Shown here piece by piece: positions 18,233 to 27,160 of a stretch of 61,202 nucleotides of DNA. Numbering within the stretch: position 1 is the stretch's first letter; every line of letters starts with the position of its first letter. Both the position numbers and the translations under genes were made by a program. The DNA is taken from positions 1 through 61,202 of the forward strand of contig NZ_JAFNIH010000005.1 of NCBI RefSeq assembly GCF_019160155.1, given 5' to 3'. The notes below the pieces were generated by a model, which was given only the letters and a program-made list of their open reading frames with translations, made no database searches and had not been told where the DNA came from. The DNA is from Pinisolibacter aquiterrae. GTDB lineage: Bacteria > Pseudomonadota > Alphaproteobacteria > Rhizobiales > Ancalomicrobiaceae.

Positions 18233-18429
18233 CTGATCGTGCAAGGTCGGCCTCGAACCGGGCTCGGAAGCTCCGACGCAGGTCGGCCCGAGACGGTGTT
18301 GCGACACTAGATGCATCCCCCGGGCGAGGGACACAACGACTTTCGCCGGCCCCCTCGCGCCCCGGGGAAGACGGCGACGGCGGCGACGGCCTCGGGCCGC
18401 GCCGCCGTGAGGGCACGCGTGCCGGGCGT

Positions 18430-19506
18430 TCAGGCGGCCTGGAGCAGACCGCGCGTGTAGCCGAGGCAGAAGGAGAAGAAGCGCTCCCGTCCCGGATCGA
18501 CGTCGGAGAGCGGCACGTGGTCGGGGCAGAGCACCCCGTCGTAACCGACCTCGCGATAGGCGCGGATCGCCGCCGCCATGTCGACCGTGCCCTCGTCGGG
18601 CATGGCCTCGCGGAAGTCGCAGAAGCCGCCGACGATGTTGCGGAAATGGACCATGAAGATCTTCTTCCGCGGTCCGAATTCCCGGATCGCCTCGAGCACC
18701 ACCGCGTTCGGGTCGGTCGACATCTCGGCGATCGTCCCCTGGCAGAAGTTGAAGCCGTGATACGGGTTCTCCGGAGCGAGGTCGAGGAAGCGGCGCAGGC
18801 CGTCCAGCGAGCCGAGGACGTGGTGGACGCCGTTCAGGCCCCCGACAGGATAGGCGGGATCATGGGGGTGGCAGGCGAGGCGGACCTTCGCCTCGGTGGC
18901 GGCCGGCAGGATCGCCTCGACCAGGAAGCGAATCGCCTCCCAGCCTTCCGCCTCGGAGATGCCGCCGGCTTCCGAGGCGAGCACTTGACCACCGGCCTCG
19001 GCGGTCTTCATGAGGGCCTTCGGCGTGTGGGCGCCGCCGTGGCCGTCCTCAGGCAGCACGGTGCCCCAATAGGAGAAGGCGGCGTCCGCCTCCGGACGAT
19101 AGGCCTCGGCCTTGAAGGTCGAGCACTTCATGCCGCCACGGCCGTCGGTGACGCCGGTGCGGGTGATGCCGACCATGGCGACGGTGTATTTCACCATGGG
19201 GATGCCGGCCGCGCCGGCGGCGCGGATGTTCTGGCGCAGGCGTTCGGCGGTCGCTTCCGCCTCGGGCCGGTCGCGCAGGCTGTCGAGCAGGATCGAGCCG
19301 ACGTCGAGGGCGAGACCCTCGAGTTTCATGCCGAAGCTCTCGATGCGGGCCTTCTGCGCCTTCAGACGCTCGACGTCCCAGGTGCCGTCGGGGTTGCACA
19401 CGTCGCGATTGGGACGGGTGTCGATGACGATGCCGCGCGCGCCGAGCTGGGCGGACAGGCGGAGGCGATCGTCGCTCGGATCGATCAATTGTTCGCCGAT
19501 GTACAT
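18430..19506 (-). CDS. Mannonate dehydratase (UxuA)-like enzyme
   Basis: A 358-residue TIM-barrel protein of the UxuA/xylose-isomerase-like superfamily. The metal- and substrate-site motifs are present: LACHPHDP, FNFCQGTIAEM, FMVHFRNIVGGF and VLCPDHVP. Authentic UxuA dehydrates D-mannonate to 2-keto-3-deoxygluconate. Here the gene follows gudP in a hexarate transporter operon and lacks the rest of the hexuronate route (no UxuB, UxaC, KdgK or Eda in the window). It may feed a distant pathway or act on a related sugar acid. A 78-base gap with a strong hairpin separates it from gudP. Confidence 0.82.
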   Translation of the reverse strand: MYIGEQLIDPSDDRLRLSAQLGARGIVIDTRPNRDVCNPDGTWDVERLKAQKARIESFGMKLEGLALDVGSILLDSLRDRPEAEATAERLRQNIRAAGAAGIPMVKYTVAMVGITRTGVTDGRGGMKCSTFKAEAYRPEADAAFSYWGTVLPEDGHGGAHTPKALMKTAEAGGQVLASEAGGISEAEGWEAIRFLVEAILPAATEAKVRLACHPHDPAYPVGGLNGVHHVLGSLDGLRRFLDLAPENPYHGFNFCQGTIAEMSTDPNAVVLEAIREFGPRKKIFMVHFRNIVGGFCDFREAMPDEGTVDMAAAIRAYREVGYDGVLCPDHVPLSDVDPGRERFFSFCLGYTRGLLQAA

Positions 19507-19551
19507 GGCGATCCTCTCGGATGGGATGGGTCCGGGGGCGGACCGAAGGGC

Positions 19552-19576
19552 GCGGCGGGGCCGGGGACCCCGCCGC
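19552..19576 (-). terminator. Intercistronic hairpin between gudP and the UxuA-like gene
   Basis: Perfect 9-base arms GCGGCGGGG / CCCCGCCGC with a 7-base loop begin a few bases after the gudP stop. Without a T-run it may attenuate transcription or protect the gudP mRNA end. Confidence 0.5.
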
Positions 19577-19584
19577 CGCGGGGG

Positions 19585-20943
19585 TCATTTCCTGAGTTCC
19601 ATGCGCTTGATCTCGCCGACCACCAGCAGGTAGCTGATCGCCGCGATCAGGCCGTTCGCCGCCACGAAGACCAGCGCGCCGTTGAAGGAGCCGGTGGTCT
19701 GGACGATGTAGCCGATGATGATCGGGGTCGTGATCGAGGAGATGTTGCCGCACATGTTGAAGACGCCGCCGGCGAGGCCGGTGATCTCCTTCGGCGCGCA
19801 GTCCGACATGACCGCCCAACCGAGCGCGCCGATGCCCTTGCCGAAGAAGGCGAGCGCCATGAAGAACACCACGACCGGAACCTGATCGGTGTAGTTGCAG
19901 GCGACCATCGACATCGACAGCAGCATGCCCATGACGATCGGGGTCTTGCGGGCGACCGACAGGGAATAGCCGCGCTTCAACAGCCAGTCGGAGATGAGGC
20001 CGCCGAGAATGCCGCCGGCGAAGCCGCAGATGGCGGGGACCGAGGCGATGAAGCCCGCCTTGAGGATCGACAGTCCGCGTTCCTTGACGAGATAGACCGG
20101 GAACCAGGTGATGAAGAAGTAGGTCAGGGCGTTGATGCAGAACTGGCCGATGAAGATGCCGACCATCATGCGGTTGGCGAACATCTGCCGGATGTAGTCC
20201 CACTTGGCGCCGTCCTTGGCGGACGCGGCGGCCGGCGCGGGGCTGTCCATGTTCACCAGACCGCCGCCTTCGGCGATGTACTCGCGCTCGGCGTCGTTGA
20301 CCAAGGGATGGATCGCGGGGGCGCGGACGACCTTGAGCCAGATCGCGGAGACGACGATGCCGAGACCACCCATGAAGCCGAAGGCCCAGGGCCAGCCGGC
20401 CGACTGGGTGATCCAGCCCATGATGGGGGCGAAGATCACGGTCGCGAAATACTGGGCCGAGTTGAAGATCGCGGCGGCGGTGGCGCGTTCCTGACGCGGG
20501 AACCAGGCGGCGACGGTGCGGCTGTTGCCGGGGAAGGACGGCGCCTCGGCGAAGCCCACGGCGAAGCGCAGCGCGAACAGCACGGCGACGGCGGTGGCAC
20601 CGGCGAAGAAGCCGACGAAGCCCTGGAGGATGGTGACGAGCGACCAGACGAAGATCGACAGCGCATAGACGACGCGGGTGCCGAAACGGTCGAGCAGCCA
20701 GCCGCCCGGCAACTGACCGAGGACGTAGGACCAACCGAAGGCGGAGAAGATGAAGCCCATCTGGGCGGCATTGATGCCGAGTTCCTTCGACAACACCGGG
20801 CCGGTGATGGCGAGAACGGCACGGTCGGCATAGTTGACCGACGTGACGACGAACAGCATCACGACGATCCACCAACGGAAATTGGTTCTCTTGATCGCAC
20901 CGACGGCCGCCGAGGCCGTCTGGTCGAGGGATAGACTGGTCAT
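19585..20943 (-). CDS. gudP: MFS transporter, glucarate/galactarate (GudP/GarP) type
   Basis: A 452-residue, 12-helix proton symporter of the anion:cation symporter branch of the MFS. Signatures: RWWIVVMLFVVTSVNYADRAVLAITGPVLSKELGI, GQLPGGWLLDRFG, FAEAPSFPGNSRTVAAWFP, and GAKWDYIRQMFANRMMVGIFIGQF in the central loop. This pattern is that of GudP/GarP/D-galactonate transporters. Two TAGCGCT operators lie 80-116 bases upstream of the start. The start MTSLSL is chosen over an upstream extension running towards those operators. The linked GudD and GarD make hexarates the likely cargo. Confidence 0.92.
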   Translation of the reverse strand: MTSLSLDQTASAAVGAIKRTNFRWWIVVMLFVVTSVNYADRAVLAITGPVLSKELGINAAQMGFIFSAFGWSYVLGQLPGGWLLDRFGTRVVYALSIFVWSLVTILQGFVGFFAGATAVAVLFALRFAVGFAEAPSFPGNSRTVAAWFPRQERATAAAIFNSAQYFATVIFAPIMGWITQSAGWPWAFGFMGGLGIVVSAIWLKVVRAPAIHPLVNDAEREYIAEGGGLVNMDSPAPAAASAKDGAKWDYIRQMFANRMMVGIFIGQFCINALTYFFITWFPVYLVKERGLSILKAGFIASVPAICGFAGGILGGLISDWLLKRGYSLSVARKTPIVMGMLLSMSMVACNYTDQVPVVVFFMALAFFGKGIGALGWAVMSDCAPKEITGLAGGVFNMCGNISSITTPIIIGYIVQTTGSFNGALVFVAANGLIAAISYLLVVGEIKRMELRK

Positions 20944-21022
20944 GCGGGCTCCTCCAGGCATGATGAGGGAAGAGGCGTCTGCCGTCTGCCCCCTCTGGAG
21001 AAAACGGCGCGCGTCTATTTTT

Positions 21023-21034
21023 GGTAGCGCTCCC
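21023..21034. promoter_or_regulatory. LacI-type operator B1 (GGTAGCGCTCCC) upstream of gudP
   Basis: Imperfect copy of the TTAGCGCTAA palindrome, 25 bases centre-to-centre from the perfect copy. Paired sites two to three helical turns apart suit cooperative LacI-family binding. Confidence 0.55.
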
Positions 21035-21047
21035 ATCGCCCCTTTCT

Positions 21048-21059
21048 GTTAGCGCTAAC
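21048..21059. promoter_or_regulatory. LacI-type operator B2 (GTTAGCGCTAAC) upstream of gudP
   Basis: Perfect 12-base palindrome with the central CG step usual in LacI-family operators, about 105 bases upstream of gudP. The rest of the 427-base gap to gudD holds an AT-richer promoter-like stretch (21060-21180) and the gudD hairpin. Confidence 0.75.
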
Positions 21060-21296
21060 TATTGCCCGAGACAAGTCGGCGTCTCAAAAATTCGAGTAAG
21101 CACGAGTCCCTATGCAATCTTTCTCTCGCACGAGCGAAGTCGTTCCGCATATGCGAAGACGAAATACTGCAACGCACTCTCGCGTTGGGTCGGCACGTCC
21201 GGCGCGACACGGATCCGCTCGGAACCACTCGGATCCGCGTCCGGGCGCCGCCGGAGGGCGGGCGAAGCCGTCGACGGCGCCCACCGAACGCACGAA

Positions 21297-21321
21297 CGCC
21301 CGACGTCGACGACGCCGGGCG
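21297..21321 (-). terminator. Hairpin downstream of gudD
   Basis: Arms of 12 bases (CGCCCGACGTCG / CGACGACGCCGG region) with one wobble pair and a very tight loop, 50 bases after the gudD stop. No clear T-run, but a long stable stem. Confidence 0.45.
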
Positions 21322-21370
21322 CTCTTGGTTCCGGCCCCGCGCGCGGAGCCGGCCTCGGCCGGATGCGGGG

Positions 21371-22726
21371 TCAGCGCACCAGACAGGGTCGCTTGTTGTC
21401 GAAGGTCCATCCGGGGATGAGATATTGCATGGCCATCGCGTCGTCGCGGGCGCCGAGGCAGTGCTTCACGTAGAGTTCGTTGGCGCGGGCCACCTCGTCC
21501 GGATCGATCTCGATGCCGAGACCGCCCTTGCGCGGCAGAGCGAGTTTCCCGCCGCGGATCTTCAGCGGCTCCTTGGTCAGGCGCGTGCCGTCCTGCCAGA
21601 TCCAATGGGTGTCGATCGCCGTCATGTCGCCGGGAACGGCGGCGGCGACGTGGGTGAACATGGCGAGCGAAACGTCGAAGTGGTTGTTGGAATGCGAGCC
21701 CCAGGTCAGGCCGAAGGCGTGGCAGAGCTGGCCGACGCGCACCGATCCGGCCATGGTCCAGAAATGCGGATCGGCGAGCGGGATCGAGACGGACTGGAGC
21801 AGGATCGAATGGGCCATCTGGCGCCAGTCGGTGGCGATCATGTTGGTGGCGGTCGGCAGGCCGGTGGCGCGGCGGAACTCGGCCATCACCTCGCGGCCGG
21901 AGAAGCCGTTCTCGGCGCCGCAGGGATCCTCGGCATAGGCGAGGATGCCGTGCTTGTCGCGACACAGGCGCACCGCCTCCCGCAACGACCAGGCACCGTT
22001 CGGATCGAGGGTGATGCGCGCCTCGGGGAAGCGCTCGTGGAGGGCGACGATCGCCTCCATCTCCTCGTCGCCGGAGAGCACGCCGCCCTTCAGCTTGAAG
22101 TCCTGGAAGCCGTAGAGATCATGGGTCGCCTCGGCGAGACGGACGATCGCCTCGGGCGTCAGCGCCACCTCGTCGCGCAGGCGGAACCAGTCGTGGGCGC
22201 CGTCCGGTTCGGCGCGGTAGCCGAGGTCCGTCCTGGTCCGATCGCCGACGTAGAAGAGATAACCGAGGACCGGAACCTCCTCGCGCTGGACGCCGTCGCC
22301 GAGCAGGGCGGCGACGGGCACGCCGAGATATTGGCCGAGCAGGTCGAGCATCGCCGCCTCGATCGCGGTCAGCGCGTGGATGGTCACGCGCAGATCGAAG
22401 GTCTGGAGACCCCGGCCGCCGCTGTCGCGGTCGGCGAGCGTCCGGCGCATGGCGTTCAGCGTGTCGTTCCAGCGGCCGAGCGAGGCGCCGACGACCAGCG
22501 GCACGGAATCCTCGAGCGCCTTGCGGATCTTCTCGCCGCCGGGGACCTCGCCGACGCCGACGTTGCCGGCGGTGTCGGTCAGGATGACGAGGTTGCGGGT
22601 GAAATAGGGCGCGTGGGCGCCCGAGAGATTGAGCAGCATCGAATCCTGCCCGGCGACGGGCACGACGCGCATGTCGCGAACGGTCGGCGTGATCGCGAGG
22701 CTCGTCTGCGATACGTGATTCATCAT
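21371..22726 (-). CDS. gudD: Glucarate dehydratase
   Basis: A 451-residue enolase-superfamily enzyme dehydrating D-glucarate (and L-idarate) to 5-dehydro-4-deoxy-D-glucarate. Matching segments: [51 protein letters not shown], base region [10 protein letters not shown], metal ligand region ITLDPNGAW and [39 protein letters not shown], then [25 protein letters not shown] carrying the catalytic histidine. The length equals E. coli GudD (446). It has its own upstream operator of the TAGCGCTA type and feeds GarL. Confidence 0.97.
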   Translation of the reverse strand: MMNHVSQTSLAITPTVRDMRVVPVAGQDSMLLNLSGAHAPYFTRNLVILTDTAGNVGVGEVPGGEKIRKALEDSVPLVVGASLGRWNDTLNAMRRTLADRDSGGRGLQTFDLRVTIHALTAIEAAMLDLLGQYLGVPVAALLGDGVQREEVPVLGYLFYVGDRTRTDLGYRAEPDGAHDWFRLRDEVALTPEAIVRLAEATHDLYGFQDFKLKGGVLSGDEEMEAIVALHERFPEARITLDPNGAWSLREAVRLCRDKHGILAYAEDPCGAENGFSGREVMAEFRRATGLPTATNMIATDWRQMAHSILLQSVSIPLADPHFWTMAGSVRVGQLCHAFGLTWGSHSNNHFDVSLAMFTHVAAAVPGDMTAIDTHWIWQDGTRLTKEPLKIRGGKLALPRKGGLGIEIDPDEVARANELYVKHCLGARDDAMAMQYLIPGWTFDNKRPCLVR

Positions 22727-22859
22727 CGTCTCCTCCGGCGACGTTCTTCCGCGTCGCCCGGTCTCGTCGTGAGGCGTCGAACCGGATGGGGACGGGTTCG
22801 CGACCTCCTGGGGACGACGGCGCCGGGCGGGGCCGGGGTCGTCGTCGGCGCATTTCTAT

Positions 22860-22871
22860 GTTAGCGCTATC
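22860..22871. promoter_or_regulatory. LacI-type operator B3 (GTTAGCGCTATC) upstream of gudD
   Basis: Same core as the gudP operator, in an AT-rich patch 134 bases before gudD. The identical 12-mer occurs upstream of ackA at 26875. The 353-base gap between gudD and pta contains this site and the pta terminator hairpin; no gene is seen. Confidence 0.72.
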
Positions 22872-23021
22872 AATGATGATAAATAGCGCCGAACGCCGGG
22901 TTTGCCCAGAGGAAATCGCCGATCTCGTACCACTACGGATCGCGGGCGACGGTCGCCGGAGCGGAAGCCCCCCGGCCCGAGGGAGCGCCCGAGGCCCATG
23001 CGAAGGTCGCGACGAGACGAG

Positions 23022-23052
23022 ACCGCCGCGCCCTCGGCGAGGACGCGGCGGT
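23022..23052 (-). terminator. Hairpin terminator downstream of pta
   Basis: Arms of 14 bases with a single C/A mismatch (ACCGCCGCG-C-CCTC / GAGG-A-CGCGGCGGT) and a 3-base loop, 28 bases after the pta stop. There is no marked T-run. Confidence 0.6.
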
Positions 23053-23079
23053 CGGGGTTGCATCGAAGGGAGGTGATCC

Positions 23080-25206
23080 TCACTCGGCGGCGCGGCGGGT
23101 CTCTTCGGCGCCGGCCTGCGCCTGGATGGCGGTCAGGGCGATCGTATAGACGATGTCGTCGACGAGGGCGCCGCGCGAGAGATCGTTGACGGGCTTGCGC
23201 AGGCCCTGGAGCATCGGGCCGACCGAGACGACGTTGGCCGAGCGTTGGACCGCCTTGTAGGTGGTGTTTCCGGTATTGAGGTCCGGAAACACGAAGACGT
23301 TGGCGTGGCCGGCGACGAGACTGTCGGGGGCCTTCTGGCGGCCGACGCTCTCGACGGAGGCGGCGTCGTATTGGATCGGGCCGTCGACGGCGAGGTCGGG
23401 ACGGCGAGCGCGGACCAGTTCGGTCGCCCGGCGCACCTTGTCGACGTCGGCGCCGGTGCCGGAGGCGCCGGTCGAATAGGAGATCATCGCGACGCGCGGC
23501 TCGATGCCGAAGGCGGCGGCCGAATCGGCCGACTGAACGGCGATCTCGGCCAGCTCCTCGGCGGTCGGATCGGGGTTGATGGCGCAGTCGCCGTAGACCA
23601 GCACCTGATCGGGCATCAGCATGAAGAACACGCTCGACACGATCGACGAGCCGGGCGCCGTCTTAATCAGCTGCAGCGCGGGCCGCACCGTGTTGGCGGT
23701 GGTGTGGACGGCGCCGGAGACCAGACCGTCGACGTCGCCCTCCGCCAGCATCATCGTGCCGAGGACGACCGTGTCCTCGAGGCCCTTCTCGGCCTGGACG
23801 GTGGTCAGACCCTTGGCCTTGCGGCGCTCGACCATCGGGCCGACATAGGCCGCCCGGGTCGTCTCCGGATCGAGGATCTCGACGGTGTCGGGCAGATCGA
23901 TGCCGTGGGCGCCGGCGACGGCGCGGATCGTCTCCGGTCGGCCGAGCAGGACGCAGCGGGCGATCCCCTTCTCGGCGCAGATCGCGGCGGCGCGAATGGT
24001 GCGGGGTTCGTCGCCCTCCGGCAGCACGATCCGGCGGTCGGCGGCGCGCGCCGCCTCGACCAGACGGTGGCGGAACACCGGCGGCGGCATCAGCGGCTCG
24101 AGCGGCACGTTCAGCCGCGACAGCAGCGGCGAGACGTCCATCTTGTCGGCGACGAAGGCGACGACGCTCTCCATCCGCTCGACGTCGTCGCCGCCGACGT
24201 GGCGGGAGAGATTGGCGAGGCGGGTCGCCGTCGTGAAGGTGTCGTCGGTGGTGCCGAGGAGCGGCAGACGATCGAGCGGCGGCGCGGTCAAGAGCGCCTC
24301 GATCTCGGGCGCCGGCCGGCCGCCGCAGGTGAAGACGAAGCCGGAGAGCGGCATGCCGCGCTGGGCCACCAGGGCGGTGGCGAGGATCGCGTCGGCGCGG
24401 TCCGCCGGGGTCACCACCAGGGTGCCCGGACGCAGGTGGCCGAGCAGCTTCTCCGGCGAACGGGCGGCGACGAGCAGGGTCTCGACCCGCGCCGTCTCGA
24501 TGTCGCCGCGATGGAAGATCTCGAGATCGAGCCCCTCGGCGACGTCGATGACGCGCGGCGCCGTCAGGCGCGGCTCGGTCGGGATCGCGGCCAGCACCGG
24601 CACGGGCACCGGCTGACCCTCGACCTCGAGCACGCCGGCCTCGGCGAGCGCGGCGGCGGTGTCGCGGTCGCACAGGTTGATCAGCACGCCGGCGACGGGG
24701 CGGCGGCCGTCGTCGCCGTATTGCTCGATGCCGCCCGAGGTCTTGGCGGCGAGCGCGTCGAGATCGAGCGCGCCGCCGGCGAGCACCGGCACGAGATCGG
24801 CGCCGAGCGAGCGAATCAGCTCGCTGTTGAGGCGGGTCGCGATCTGGATGTCGGCGTCGGGAATGAGGCCCTCGACCACCACGACGTCATGGGTGACGCG
24901 GATCGTCTCGATCATCGCCACGACCTCCTCCATGAGGTCGGAGAGGCGGCCGGTCCGCACCAGATCCGCGGCGTGATCGAAGGGGATGGGATCGGGGGTG
25001 GTGGTGCCGCACAGGGTCCGGGCGAAGTGGCCGGCGAGATCGCGATCGTCGCGGATCGCCTCGGGCTGGACGATCGGCTTGACGAAACCGACCTTCACGC
25101 CGGCGTGCTGGAGGGCGCGGACGAGGCCGAGCGCCATCGAGGTGAGCCCGGTCTCGCGCGAGACCGGCACGAGAAAGAAGGTGTGGTGGGTGGGGGCAAC
25201 GTTCAT
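23080..25206 (-). CDS. pta: Phosphate acetyltransferase, long form
   Basis: A 708-residue enzyme interconverting acetyl-CoA and acetyl phosphate. Domain order is that of the long Pta class: N-terminal AAA_26 P-loop-like domain (1 to about 215; its P-loop VSRETGLTSMALGLV lacks the usual GKT lysine), DRTGG domain (about 220-335) and C-terminal PTA_PTB catalytic domain (about 385-705) with RIVLPEGDEPRT, MISYSTGASGTGADVDKV and NTGNTTYKAVQRSA. It follows ackA by 27 bases and completes acetyl-CoA to acetate conversion. Confidence 0.96.
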   Translation of the reverse strand: MNVAPTHHTFFLVPVSRETGLTSMALGLVRALQHAGVKVGFVKPIVQPEAIRDDRDLAGHFARTLCGTTTPDPIPFDHAADLVRTGRLSDLMEEVVAMIETIRVTHDVVVVEGLIPDADIQIATRLNSELIRSLGADLVPVLAGGALDLDALAAKTSGGIEQYGDDGRRPVAGVLINLCDRDTAAALAEAGVLEVEGQPVPVPVLAAIPTEPRLTAPRVIDVAEGLDLEIFHRGDIETARVETLLVAARSPEKLLGHLRPGTLVVTPADRADAILATALVAQRGMPLSGFVFTCGGRPAPEIEALLTAPPLDRLPLLGTTDDTFTTATRLANLSRHVGGDDVERMESVVAFVADKMDVSPLLSRLNVPLEPLMPPPVFRHRLVEAARAADRRIVLPEGDEPRTIRAAAICAEKGIARCVLLGRPETIRAVAGAHGIDLPDTVEILDPETTRAAYVGPMVERRKAKGLTTVQAEKGLEDTVVLGTMMLAEGDVDGLVSGAVHTTANTVRPALQLIKTAPGSSIVSSVFFMLMPDQVLVYGDCAINPDPTAEELAEIAVQSADSAAAFGIEPRVAMISYSTGASGTGADVDKVRRATELVRARRPDLAVDGPIQYDAASVESVGRQKAPDSLVAGHANVFVFPDLNTGNTTYKAVQRSANVVSVGPMLQGLRKPVNDLSRGALVDDIVYTIALTAIQAQAGAEETRRAAE

Positions 25207-25233
25207 GCCGGCAGTCCTTGTCCCGTGTCCGTG

Positions 25234-26490
25234 TCAGACGGCGAGGCGAACGGGGACGTCGGCGATCTCCTCGACCACCATGCCCTCCGCGCCGCCGATC
25301 CCGGCGAGGCGCGCCGCGTCCGCGGCGATCAGGCCCTCCTCGTCGGTCGGAACGACGACCGCGACCGGGGGACCGCCCCGCGAGATACGTCCCTCACGAC
25401 CTCCGACGCAAGTGACATTCGAGGTCTCGTCGAGGTCGAAGCCGAAAGCGGCGAGACGCGCGAGGGTCATGGCGCGGATGCGCGAGGAGTTCTCACCGAT
25501 CCCGCCGGTGAAGACCACCGCGTCGAGGCGCGGCAGCGAGGTGGCGAGGCCGCCGATGTGGCGGGCGAGGCGGTGGACGAAGACCTCGAGCGCGAGGATC
25601 GCGCCGGGATGGCCCTCGTCGGCGGCGGCTTCCAGCGTGCGGCAGTCGCTGGAGAGGCCCGAGAGGCCGAGCAGGCCGCTCTCCTTGTTGAGCAGGGTCT
25701 CGATCTCGGCGAGCGAGCGGCCGCCGACCCGGGCGAGGTGAGCGACGACGCCGACGTCGAGGTCGCCGGAGCGGGTGCCCATGACCAGACCCTCGAGCGG
25801 GGTCAGGCCCATGGTGGTGTCGACGCTGCGGCCGTCGAGGACGGCGGTCGCCGAGGCGCCGTTGCCGAGGTGGGCGACGACGATGCCGTGATCGTCGGGA
25901 TCGAGCCCCAACAGATCGACCGCCCGGGCGGAGACGCAGCGATGCGAGGTTCCGTGGAAGCCGTAGCGGCGGATGCCGTGGTCGCGATAGAGCGCCTGCG
26001 GCAGCGCGTAGGTCCAGGCGGCCCTGGGCATGGTCTGGTGGAAGGCGGTGTCGAAGACCGCCACCTGGGGCACGCCCGGCAGGGCCTCGAGGCAGGCGCA
26101 AAGGCCGATCAGCGCGGCGGGATTGTGCAGGGGCGCCAGAGCCGACACCGCCTCGATGTCGGCGATCACGCGCGGCGTCACCAGAACCGATTCGGTGAAG
26201 CGTTCGCCGCCGTGGACGACGCGGTGGCCGATCACGGCGACCCGGTCGAGCAGGGCGTCCTCGTCGAGATGGGCGAAGAGCGTCGCCAGCGCCTCCGCGT
26301 GATCGCCACGGACGAGGTCGACGATCGTCTTGACGCCGTTCTCCTTGACGATCAGCCGCGCCTCGGCGAGCCCGAGACATTCCGCGACGCCCGACAGGAT
26401 CGCCGCGCCGCCGCCGGCCGGCAGGACGGTGAACTTCAGGGAGGACGAACCGGAGTTCACCACGAGGACCAGACGGGGCGAATGAGACAT
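25234..26490 (-). CDS. ackA: Acetate kinase
   Basis: A 418-residue ASKHA-fold kinase interconverting acetyl phosphate and acetate with ADP/ATP. Motifs: VLVVNSGSSSLKFTVL (phosphate 1), IGHRVVHGGERF, catalytic region VFDTAFHQTMP, YGFHGTSHRCVS, VAHLGNGASATAVLDGRSVDTTMGLTPLEGLVMGTRSGDLD, and VFTGGIGENSSRIR. The start at MSHSPRLV is supported by motif spacing; the frame stays open upstream but encodes only Arg-rich sequence. Overlapping LacI-type and GntR-type operators lie about 385 bases upstream, suggesting control together with the hexarate genes. Confidence 0.96.
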   Translation of the reverse strand: MSHSPRLVLVVNSGSSSLKFTVLPAGGGAAILSGVAECLGLAEARLIVKENGVKTIVDLVRGDHAEALATLFAHLDEDALLDRVAVIGHRVVHGGERFTESVLVTPRVIADIEAVSALAPLHNPAALIGLCACLEALPGVPQVAVFDTAFHQTMPRAAWTYALPQALYRDHGIRRYGFHGTSHRCVSARAVDLLGLDPDDHGIVVAHLGNGASATAVLDGRSVDTTMGLTPLEGLVMGTRSGDLDVGVVAHLARVGGRSLAEIETLLNKESGLLGLSGLSSDCRTLEAAADEGHPGAILALEVFVHRLARHIGGLATSLPRLDAVVFTGGIGENSSRIRAMTLARLAAFGFDLDETSNVTCVGGREGRISRGGPPVAVVVPTDEEGLIAADAARLAGIGGAEGMVVEEIADVPVRLAV

Positions 26491-26874
26491 GAGACGGCGC
26501 CTTCGAAAGAGGGAGCGAGAGGTCGAGCGACGGCGGTCCGCGCGCCGCCGGCGCGCGGTTTCGATCCCGGCTCGCGGGGATCGGGCGAAGGATCGTGAGC
26601 CGGACGGCGCGCCCGGGCGCGCCACACCGGGGGTTCGGGGCGGATCGGTCGATCCGTCGAGGCGGCAACGCCGGCCGTGGCCGTTTCGCCGGGACAGGCC
26701 CGCGTCGCGCCGGCCTTCGCGCCCTCGGCGGCGTCCGCGAACGGCCGAGGCGGTGACGTCGATCGACGACATGGGCGAAGACGCCGCCGATCGACCTCAC
26801 CGGGCGGAGCGATCTCCCCTCACTGGGCTGCCCGGCGACCCGACGTGCCGGGAGATCGTCCTTTCACGAGATAT
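26491..26874 (-). other. Long GC-rich leader upstream of ackA, no gene seen
   Basis: About 380 bases between the operator pair and the ackA start. Open frames exist on both strands but are Arg/Pro-rich with no recognisable domain. It may be an untranslated leader or hold a closer promoter I cannot identify. Confidence 0.4.
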
Positions 26875-26886
26875 GTTAGCGCTATC
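26875..26886. promoter_or_regulatory. LacI-type operator B4 (GTTAGCGCTATC) upstream of ackA
   Basis: Identical 12-mer to the site upstream of gudD. Its last bases overlap the GntR-type site that follows. Confidence 0.7.
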
Positions 26887-26900
26887 ATATGATGAGTTCA
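26883..26900. promoter_or_regulatory. Operator A variant (TATCATATGATGAGTTCA) overlapping operator B4
   Basis: 14 of 18 positions agree with operator A1, in the same orientation relative to the downstream minus-strand gene. The core ATCATATGAT is a perfect palindrome. Overlap with the LacI-type site suggests that two regulators compete or cooperate here. Confidence 0.5.
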
Positions 26901-27160
26901 AGCGCTCGCTCGCCGGAAATCCTACGTCCTGTTCCGGACCCCGGGGTCCTCACCCGAGATGGGACGCGAGGCGCGTGACCCCGAGGCGCGTTCGTGTTCC
27001 GAACGGCCGTGCGTGCCGAGCGGCGGCGCGAGCACCGCCGCGACGGTCGCGTGTGCCGGTGGCGAGGCGCCCTTCGCGCCGACAAACCGTCATGCCGAAA
27101 TCGCATTTCTCGATGTGGTCGATATGCGTTTTTATTCGTACAGACATACCACCTTGGGAG

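Noticed and set aside
23245-26598. A plus-strand open frame of more than 1100 codons opposite pta and ackA
   Set aside because: It is the antisense reading of two well-recognised genes. The translation is dominated by R, G, D and H with no domain, as expected from GC-rich third positions.
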